This document shows, in pieces, positions 55,004 through 64,000 of a stretch of 64,000 nucleotides of DNA. Every line of letters begins with the position of its first letter. The first letter of the stretch is position 1. The notes beneath the pieces are model-generated. The model made no database searches. It was not told where the DNA came from and was given only the letters and a program-made list of their open reading frames with translations. This DNA comes from Petrosia ficiformis (lineage: Eukaryota > Porifera > Demospongiae > Haplosclerida > Petrosiidae): positions 3,409,598 to 3,473,597 of the forward strand of contig OX345642.1 of the NCBI GenBank assembly GCA_947044365.1. Reading direction: 5' to 3'. A program made the position numbers and the translations under genes.

Positions 55004-58000
55004 ATGGTAAGTTGGTATATATATAATATATATATACAAGGATATTCTTTCTTTTTGTTCTAGGATGAGGTAGACAGAAATCTAGAAAAGATCAGAACTC
55101 GTAAAGGAGTCAAATGTGTAGTGGTTATTAACAGTAATGGTGTGTTTAGTATATAATTATAATACATTATTGTGATGATGGAAAAACTAGTCTTGTGATA
55201 GTACAAATTATGATGTAGCACTTTTGTTGAAATGTTCATATTCCAAACAAAGCATTTATTAGTATGTTTTATGGCTACCAAGTTTACAAAAAAAATCTTG
55301 TGAGTCTTGTAAAAGTATATATAATAATAAGATCAGTTTATCATCATAATTCTAGCTATCATGATGCGTTACACAGTAAACCTGTCTATAGATGTGACTG
55401 TAATAAATTCCATCTTTATGTTAGGGGATATTTAATATGATTTCCAGTCCAGTCTACAGTATATGTCAATAAAAAGTCACCATACAGTACAGTAATTACT
55501 CAGTGGTTTCATTATCACACTGCAGTAGTTCAACAGTAGTTTTAACAGTAATATGTGTACTTGTCAATTGAACACCACAGTAGTGAGACAGTAATTACTA
55601 TACTATACTGACAGTAGAATTAAGGTAATTACTGTTACTGTATGTTGACATTTTATTGACATATACTGTACCTCTATAAAGAGTCTTTATCTACCCATAA
55701 ACCTTTAGTCCCATGGACTGCTTTCATTATTCATTTTATTATCAAGAAGAGTTTCTTGTATCCCTCTTCATAATTCTCAAAACTTATTTTTATTATAACT
55801 CGTAGATTGCCAAACTTCTATATTACACAAATTTGTCAACCAAAATTATTATTATTTCTAAATTAAATTTTATAGGAGATACAACTTTGATAACCATTGC
55901 TTACTCTGGACATAATGCCTGAAGTACAACAGCCTAATATAGTAATCTTTCATTATGTACTCTTCTTATTTTTTAAAGGATCTTGTAGAACTTGACTACA
56001 GAACAGCTATATATTATAGTTCCAAATTTCTATGCATGCAGTTAGTTTTCGAGGAAGCGACTAGCGAGCGACAATTTTTTTCCAATCTAGTGTATTTCAG
56101 TGTCTTTCAGTTACAGGAAGGTTTGGTAGTTTTCTTCCTGCTGTAGTTCATGCATGGGTTCTTTACGTGTCATGCTCATTAATTTACTGAGCCCCTGAAT
56201 AAAGCCATAATTAACTATAATCAGTGGAGTGAAAACAGTGACTCATGCAGGACGTTGTCTGATAACTTTAGTGATAAATTAAAACTAAACTGTATACAAA
56301 GTATATGGGGAGCAGGGCAAGAGTGGTGAAAATAGGTAAAAATGTCCGATAGTTGGCTCAATGTTTCCATACCCCTGACTACCGTATAGTGGGATATTTT
56401 CATGGGGTCTAATTTTCATGTTTTTCGTGATACAGAGCCATTCCACAAATATTTGACTCACGAAAATTTATTGTCATGGGTGGAGCTTGACCACTAGCAG
56501 TCGAAAAACGACATTTTGACCCACGAAAATTAGACCCCACGAAAACATCCCGCTATACGGTATAATGTACAACAATCAGTAAATAATTAAAATAATAAAT
56601 ATATAAATAGTAATAAAAACAAATAGGACATATTATCATACTCTCTAATATACAGATTAAGTTTGGTAAACTTGAAAGGACATATCTACAGCATAATTAT
56701 AATTTACATTTGTGTATATATAATTATTATGCCCTCTATGTTGAAGGGTTCATCAATCACTTGACTCCATTGTATATATTATATATAAATCATAATTATT
56801 ATTATCTTGATATAATGGGGGTGTGGAAATAGTGAGCCAATAGATGGACATTTTGGCTTCTTTTCAACACTCTTGTCCTGCTCCCCATATACTTTGTATA
56901 CAGCTCAATTTTATATTACCAGAAATTCACTAGGCATGATTGGCTGTTTCCACGCCACTGGATATAATTATAATTAATATATAATATACACATTCATCCC
57001 CATTTAAAGAATCATAGGGATGGCCTTCAGTTCATTATGAAGGCAGCAGGATTAGTGTATCTTCCCCACAGGAATGCCTTTTCATGTTCTTCCTAGTGAT
57101 GATGGTGGAATGGAAGAAGAACAAGCTTTGCAGTTTGCTAACTTAGCATATCAAGTCACTATGAGCACTAAGACTTCCATACATCAGTTCAATGCACAGG
57201 AAGAGTTACATGTCTTGAGAATACGTTTGAGGGAAAATGAGGTTATGATAGTCCCAGGTAAGAACTTACTGTATATATCAGTACTGTTGCAGATACCATG
57301 TACATGTATGATGAAATGAGATATTAGTCTCCCAAGTCAGCCCAGAATAACCAGATATTATGGAGAAAAAAGTATTACTATGATTGCTCTCTTGTCTGAG
57401 ACCCAAAAACCTAATTACTTTTTATACGTTTTTGTTTAAGTTTTCAAACATATTTCAGGTATCGGTTGCAAGCTGCTTTCATCCTGCTGCTCTAGTAGAA
57501 TGTAGTTCGAGTGTGTGTTCTTTTACATGCTATTGATGCAACACATATTATAAATTATTATGTAATACAAACATAATTATGGTTTAAACCTGTGGGAAAG
57601 CATTGATAGGGATGGGCCATTAAAATAAAACTCATTAAGTTTTCCAAGCATGTGGCTGGCTATATGTTAATAACTGATATGGAATACATTATACCTACAT
57701 AATGGGGTACTGTACACTGCATGGGTATTTTATAACTGATATGGGATACATTATACTTATAATGGGTACTGTACACTGCATGGGTATTTTATAACTGATA
57801 TGGGATACATTATACCTACATAATGGAGTACTGTACACTGCATGGGTATTTTATAACTGATATGGGATACATTATACCTATAATGGGGTACTGTACACTG
57901 CATGGGTATTTTATAACTGATATGGGATACATTATACATATAATGGAATACTGTACACTGCATGGGTATTTTATAACTGATATGGGATACATTATACCTA

Positions 58001-58191
58001 TAATGGGGTACTGTACACTGGATATTTTATAACTGATATGGGATACATTACACCTATAATGGGGTACTGTACCAGAGAGAATACTGCTGACTATGTGTAC
58101 CTAACTCTTTACTACTATACATACTCTTTCCTCTATTTTTACAGAAGAGAAGTATTTTCTCATTGTGATTCAAGATCCTACTAAATCATAA
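55004..58191 (+). CDS. Dynein light chain roadblock, diverged copy 2
   Basis: Exons 55004-55006 (ATG only), 55064-55139, 57072-57257, 58145-58191; 103 residues. Exon 2 (76 bases) and exon 4 (47 bases) have exactly the lengths seen in copy 1, and all phases match, showing tandem duplication. It reads DEVDRNLEKIRTRKGVKCVV, then after the intron GMPFHVLPSDDGG with about six extra residues replacing the IRTT...NSTT strand. It ends LHVLRIRLRENEVMIVP and YFLIVIQDPTKS. The domain is intact but the conserved centre is rewritten, suggesting a specialised axonemal or transport role (inference). AATAAA at 58539-58544 is a candidate polyadenylation signal. Confidence 0.88.
56380..56562. repeat. 183-bp MITE with about 40-base terminal inverted repeats
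   Basis: Left TACCGTATAGTGGGATATTT and right ACATCCCGCTATACGGTA are inverse, as are the following GGGGTCTAATTTTC / GAAAATTAGACCCC. It lies in intron 2 of roadblock copy 2. Confidence 0.9.
57670..58075. repeat. 62-bp minisatellite, about 6 copies
   Basis: Unit contains actgatatgggatacattat and gtactgtacactgcatgggt. In the last intron of roadblock copy 2. Confidence 0.95.
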
Positions 58192-58701
58192 TAAGTATTG
58201 ATTCGTACAGTTTCATTACTAATAATTAGTGTTTTTAATATTATTTCTGTGAATAGTATGTCATAATTTGGTTTTCTGAATGAAAAACATAATACTTTTT
58301 AAAAATTAATTATAATTATTAAACAACCCATAACCCTGTATACGTTAGTACAGCTTTGTCTTATACTCTTTAGCAACATAGGTACTTATGTATGGTTATA
58401 TGGAAGTGGTTTGTTTAATTTTGTTTCTGCCGTTTACCCATCCTGTTTGCATACTTTTGGAATTTGACGTCCCAATCATTTTTATTGAAAACATTTTATT
58501 ATTGTTGATGAAATAGCTTTACACTTTATCACAGGAGCAATAAATTCATATTAGAATTAAAATATTTCATAGCACATAAAATAAAGATGATTACATAATG
58601 AGTTATAAACTGTAAATAATATTTTGATAATGATATTATTTTTAAACACTGTTATAATAAATAATTTATATTATAAATTATAAAGAAATAAATATCCTAT
58701 A

Positions 58702-61700
58702 TTAGTGTGAATGGAAAGCTGTCTGTTCATCTCTTCCTTCTCCCTCACTCAACAAGTCCTTTCCTTCATCAACCATGTCACAAATATCATTAACAACTTC
58801 ATTAAACACTTCTGGTAAATCAGCATGTATGTGGTGACCAGCACCTCTGATGTAATGTACATCAACATATGCATTTGGTCTCATGGCATACACCTTCTCT
58901 CCAACACTGTTATCAAACCATGATCTAGTGCCATATAACATACTCATTGGTACATTTGGATTAAGAGCATCTAATCGATTCAACAATGGTCTCTTGGAGT
59001 ATGCTATTGGTAGTTGCATATAGGAGAAAGCTGTTTCTCCACTGTGAAGAAAACATTGAGTAATAAAATATCAAATTTAATGTTGTCAGTGGTATCCTTT
59101 ACATGTTCTATTAGTGTTAGCTTCCTATTGTCATTTGTATCCATTACATGTTCTATTAGTGTTAGCTTCCTGGCATTCATTTAATGTTTGGGTTCCTTTT
59201 GTCAGTGGTATGTTCTATTAGTGTTTGGGTTCCTATTGTCAGTGGTATCCTTTACATGTTCTATTAGTGTTAGCTTCCTATTGTCAGTGGTATCCATTAC
59301 ATGTTCTAGTAGTGTTTGGGTTCCTATTGTCAATGGTATTCGATCGTAACATGTATTATTAGTGTTAGTACATGTAGTACTGGCCATTACATGTTTTATT
59401 AGTGTTTAGTTCCTATTATATGTAGTGTCCACTATGCATTAAATATACTACTAGCATTAATTTCAAATTGTCAGTGGTATGATACCATTACATATTATAA
59501 TAGCAATAGTGCCCTCAGTAGTATATATTCTATAGAAGTATAAGTTTCCTATTGCTAGTGGTTGTGATTTGTGTCTTCATGGTAAGAGCAGCTAGCTCCT
59601 GTACTAACTACATATACGATCTGTTTATAGGTTATGAATGAATGTAAAATCAGAGCACAAACCTTGGGTTCTGAGCATTACAGTGATAACAATATGACAT
59701 GAAATCTGGACCAAATTTCTCCACAAGATCAGGTCTGAAACGAGAAAGCACGTTTGGTCCTAAAAGAGTTGTTATAACTTGTAATAATAATTAAGAAACA
59801 ATATACAAATGTTGTTTACTGTCAATTAGTTTGTTAATTAGCTAGTGCATGAGTTATGATTATGTTGGGATTTCTGACCGATCAACATATACTGCAGTGT
59901 TTTTGATAAGTTTTTGATAAGTTTTTGATAAGCTCATATGGTGCACCATTGACCCAAAGAGCTTCTTATTTGGCACTGAACAACTTGGGTTTAGTTGGCC
60001 AATAATTCAATATACATGTACATTGCAATAATTATATCACATGATTTTGTTCTCCCAATATTATCACAACGCCAAAACATTGTCTTACTGCTAATAGATA
60101 ATCACACAAAATAGTTTATATGCAGTTGTGCTATAACACTTAATCTTGAATCATAATTGGGATCAGAATTGTCATCTTTAAAAAAAAAAACGACCCTATT
60201 TTTGCTATCATAGACAGTATCAATATTTGCAATAAATGCAAGTCATCTTACGCCAATAATTGCAAAACGTAATTTTCAATATCGCCCAACCCTTGCCTGT
60301 AGATATCAGAGCAAAGTGTAGTACCATTGCAGGGATGGGCGAATGCAATGGATGATGTAATTTCCTTCATAACTCCACACTGCACTTACCATACGGACCA
60401 ACAGCTCTCATAAAAGTAAATGGATTGAACAGTTTAATATAAGACTCTACAGCTGGATAGATAATCTTGTACTTTCCACTTCTATTTGTTGGTTCTTGCT
60501 CACTAGGTTTCTCTGGAAATCCCCAAGGATCAACGAGAATCAAATGACGTACCCTACATTAGTACGAGAAGATAAAACTTTAAGTGTATATGTAACAGTT
60601 TGAAAATAAGTAAAACAACTAATAATTGATACTTTTGATTGTACACATCCCACCTGAGGCAACTCTCATTTTCATTTTTCCATTGCCTCAGGTGTCTTTC
60701 TTTCTTTCTTTCTTTCTTTCTACATCTCCGATAACATCATGTATTTATCATAATGAGGTATGGAAATATTGATCCAATTGCTGGACATTTTAACATACTT
60801 TTACACCCGACCTGAATCCCATATACTTTATGTATGGTTATATTCTGCCATTTTAGGAGTAAGGTCCAACTTTGACACCTAAAACTACGAATACTTTGAT
60901 ATTAATACAGTGTATAGATGTACATGTATATTAATGTACATATAGCACACCTGATATATGTAAACATACTCCTGGTTTAGTTACAATCCACTACCTCGAT
61001 CTTTATTAAGCCCCACCCTCACACCACATTAAAACACTTAATGTACAGAAAAGAATGTAATTAGTGCATACTTGCAGTCACATTTGTTTTCACACACATT
61101 AAGTGCACATTGTAAATACGATCAGGTGACTAGCATATAAAAATGTTACATGATATGTATGATATCATTTACGACATTGGCCAGGGCCAGTAAGTAGTAA
61201 GTACAGTATATTGTATGATTATGCAGACACACAAACCAACCTTTCAGGATATTTCATTGCATACGAACACGACATGAATCCTCCCAGACTGTGTCCAAGG
61301 AGAATGAATTTCTCAAGACCACAAGCTTGTCTCCATTTCTCAAAAGACTCCACAAATTCATCTTCAGCCCTTTCTGCATCTCTAGTAAAAGGTACTCGAG
61401 AACTTCGACCAAATCCCAATACATCAAAAGCATATAATTGTCTCTTTGAATGCAAAAAGTCCAAATTCTTATAAAAGGCTGCCAGACCACATCCAAATCC
61501 ATGAACCATTACGAGAGGATAACTTGTATTGTTAGTCGAGGATGTTTCTGGTGACATTGATATTGTTCTTATGAAAGTGTTCTCCTCAATTGGAACATAA
61601 TGATCAGTATACTCTGTCTTCAGAGCTACAGATAAATAGATCAGAAACACAACATGTAACGTATGCAAGGATGTGAATTGACCGTAGGGCAATAATCGAT

Positions 61701-62364
61701 ATGTGACAATTACTGGATCTTTAAGGTAATAGTAATACTAATATATAACATTACATTGTAATTGATCCCAAATGTGATAAAGACTGAAAGGTTAGGGGGC
61801 ATCTCCAAACTCAAATTTGTACGCTTAACATCAGTGACGCGAAGGGGGTGGGTTGTGTGCATGACGCTAAACATTGAAAAGGAAGGAAGCACAAGTGAGT
61901 ATGATACACTGGAGTATTCGTTCATGATGTTAAGAGGAAGGGGGGTGGGGGGGTCTTGCAGTAGTGTCACTGTTACGTTAAGCCTACAAACTTCTGTTAC
62001 AGAGATTTATCTATCCCAGTACTAAAGTTTCTCTAATAACAAGGTTCCATTCAAGGTGCAGGTCAAATGTGGCTATTCAAACACTCCAGCATCACTGAAA
62101 ATATGATGTACACCATACACTAGAGATATATTATATTACATACATACTGTTAAGAACAACCGTTTCAGTATCTATCAGACATTGCTCTGATGTTGGTTTC
62201 CAAGAGGGTAACCAACTAAACCATTTTTGGTACCTGAAATGGGTAATAAGAACCATATATACACATAAATATGATCAGTATATCATTACTTACACTCCAT
62301 TAATTGGTGGTGGATGAATCTGTTCTGGACTTTCCATACTGTGTGCAGTAGTAGCAGTAGCCAT
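58702..62364 (-). CDS. ABHD4: Alpha/beta hydrolase, ABHD4/ABHD5 family
   Basis: Exons (minus): 62364-62294, 62233-62148, 61625-61241, 60553-60390, 59759-59663, 59041-58702; phases agree, 380 residues. Family members act on (lyso)phospholipids or as lipid-droplet cofactors. Seen: WLPSW near the start, oxyanion-side HGFGCGLAAFYKN, nucleophile elbow GHSLGGF, VDPWGFPEKP, YHCNAQNPSGETAF, and GAGHHIHAD near the end. This carries the catalytic His and the H-x4-D motif typical of the family. Ser in GHSLGG points to an active, ABHD4-like enzyme; ABHD5 has Asn there. Two donors are weak (GTTGGT after 61241, GTTTGT after 59663) but are required by frame and homology. Introns contain a SINE fragment and MITEs. 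Confidence 0.93.
59085..59410. repeat. Degenerate tandem repeat of about 45 bp
   Basis: Units of gtcagtggtatcctttacat and gttctattagtgttagcttc in the last intron of the ABHD gene. Confidence 0.85.
60645..60740 (+). repeat. SINE copy, 5' truncated
   Basis: Starts at the tRNA 3' part (ATCCCACCTGAGGCAACTCTC), then the same body, (TTTC)5 and ACATCTCCGATAACATCATG as in the SINE at 20488-20643. In an ABHD intron. Confidence 0.85.
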
Positions 62365-62628
62365 GATTCCGTGTTTGCATATAACTTGAGACTGATCTAT
62401 CTTTATTAGTCTGAGTATTTCTTTATATACCCAGCTCATGTAATGGTGTAGACATTCAGCACTAACTCGTCACTGTCTCATGACAAGTCTTGTGATATGA
62501 CGACAGCTAATTAAAAGAAGGACTTCAGTGAATATACGGGATCTCGTATACTATAACCACATGTAAACCTTCTTGGCACGCCCACTTGTAATTTTGAATT
62601 GTAAATCATCTGGTTGAAGCGAGAAACG
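62365..62628. promoter_or_regulatory. Bidirectional promoter ABHD4-like / HR1-domain gene
   Basis: 264 bases between divergent start codons (62364 minus, 62629 plus). No TATA box stands out next to either start. Shared promoter inferred from head-to-head spacing. Confidence 0.45.
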
Positions 62629-63427
62629 ATGGCTCAGGTGCTGGCAAACGGTGCGACTACACTGCCACCGAGTAATCCTTTGTTCTCTCCAGAACCGAAT
62701 TTAACTTTACCCAAGAAGAGCAGGAAAATTAATGTCTCTAACATAGGAAGAAAAGTAAGGACATATATACAAACCAGTCGTAGTAAGTGCGCAGTAGTGC
62801 ACACAAACTGTTTTTATATTAAAGTGGTTTGCATAGTAAATTAATAGTGTTAGTATAATTATATAGCTTATCAATGAGTAGGAGTATATATTGCATTTCA
62901 TAACTTTATATAATATTATCACCATTTGTAACATCTTATATATATATATATATGCTTATATAGTGACAATAGTAAGTATAGTTTTTGAGTTCAAGACATT
63001 AGCCATATATAAGCTAGTTGTGTTGTGTTGTGTTGTGTTGGAATCAACAGGAAGCATCATGGCCAGTGGTAAAGGTGTTTTAAAAGGAGTGAAATTGGAC
63101 AATGTGTTGAGTATTAATGTAAGTCCTGATAACAACATTGGTACAAAAATGGAAGATCCATTTCTATGATCCAATTCTGAAAATATTATCAGTACATTTT
63201 CATGAAGCCATGAGAATCAAAAGAAGGAATTTGGCTCATCATAATTATTATTGTTTATTAACTGATCCATGTATTGATAACTACCTATACTTATTTATAT
63301 ATTTCCAGAGTTCAATTGGTGATGTGGGTACCATTAGAACCAAGTTACATGAACGAAGATCTCAGTTAAATAGAGAGATAACTGTCGAGGAAAGAATTAC
63401 GCAAGGATCCAAAAAACTCTCTAAAAT
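62629..63427 (+). CDS. Start of an HR1-domain gene with two alternative first exons (3' end beyond window)
   Basis: First exon a: 62629-62754 (MAQVLANGATTLPPSNP..., ends phase 0). First exon b: 63059-63118 (MASGKGVLKGVKLDNVLSIN, phase 0). Both can splice to the exon at 63309 (acceptor tttccag), which reads SSIGDVGTIRTKLHERRSQL then NREITVEERITQGSKKLSKM. This is the first helix of an HR1 Rho-binding antiparallel coiled coil, as in rhophilin or protein kinase N. A donor AAAAT|GTTTGT at 63427 is possible; otherwise the frame closes at 63485. The repeats that follow (63560-64000) would then be intronic. Exons a and b cannot be joined to each other in frame, so alternative promoters are the simplest reading. 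Which HR1 family it belongs to is open. Confidence 0.6.
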
Positions 63428-63569
63428 GTTTGTTACAAGAATATACAGTGCATGTATTCACATGTTTAATATGATCACTATATAGAGGCCACCTTAATAC
63501 ACCAGTAGTTTAAACCTGATAAAGTCTATTCTCATTTAGCATATTAACTTATAATTATGGTGTTTCCCC

Positions 63570-64000
63570 AACCATGGCCTTATACAGGTTTCAATATAAA
63601 TATAATTATAATTAATGTTATAGACGGTAGGTATTATAAAGATTCTATAGGGTGGCCTTATTATACAGGTTTTGATATAAACATGCTATAGATATGTCAT
63701 GGAAGGTAGGTATTATAAAGATTCTATAAAGTGGCCTTATTATACAGGTTTCAATATAAATATAATTATAATTAATGTCATGGAAGGTAGGTATTATATA
63801 GATTCTATAGGGTGGCCTTATTATACAGGTTTCAATATAAATATAATTATAATTAATGTCATGGAAGGTAGGTATTATAAAGATTCTATAAGGTGGCCTT
63901 ATTATACAGGTTTCAATATAAATATAATTATAATTAATGTTATGGACGGTAGGTATTATAAAGATTCTATAGGGTGGCCTTATTATACAGGTTTTGATAT
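63570..64000. repeat. 81-bp minisatellite running off the right edge
   Basis: Units start ggtggccttattatacaggt at about 63651, 63730, 63811, 63891 and 63973. Confidence 0.95.

Overview
The window looks like nuclear DNA of an early-branching animal, most likely a sponge. It is AT-rich and full of microsatellites, minisatellites and short inverted-repeat elements. Its genes have introns with GT..AG ends and are clearly animal families: nuclear receptors, NDRG, TMEM143, roadblock dynein light chain and an ABHD4/5-type hydrolase. The sponge assignment is inference, resting on the small divergent nuclear receptor set and the repeat style; no species can be named from the sequence alone. | Left half (1-28.7 kb): one very large minus-strand nuclear receptor gene. 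Six coding exons with matching splice phases can be joined between 27823 and 487; the last ligand-domain exon lies beyond the left edge. Two introns (about 9.9 and 11.8 kb) are packed with tandem repeats, foldback structures and MITE-like elements. The DNA-binding domain has insertions in both zinc fingers and the hinge is about 560 residues long. | Middle (30.4-42.5 kb): two unrecognised candidate exons, then three tandem plus-strand RXR-like nuclear receptor genes (called NR-A, NR-B and NR-C here). Each has three exons with identical intron positions and phases. A decayed fragment of a fourth copy lies between NR-B and NR-C. NR-A and NR-B share a CRE-like site plus TATA box at identical spacing. 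NR-C has Asn where the other two have the Arg that in RXR holds the ligand carboxylate. | Right part (43-64 kb): a compact housekeeping block. It holds an NDRG gene (14 coding exons, plus strand), TMEM143 (two exons, minus strand, with a dead Ty3-type retroelement in its intron), two tandem roadblock dynein light chain genes (plus strand), an ABHD4-like hydrolase (six exons, minus strand) and the start of an HR1-domain gene with two possible first exons. Two gene pairs are head-to-head with short shared promoters (53099-53214 and 62365-62628). | The nuclear receptors are the main biological theme. One very divergent receptor and a young RXR-like cluster lie next to each other, and a dispersed inverted-repeat family carries the AGGTCA receptor half-site in each terminal repeat. 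All exon models were assembled by hand from splice signals, reading phase and family resemblance; no alignment or database search was run.
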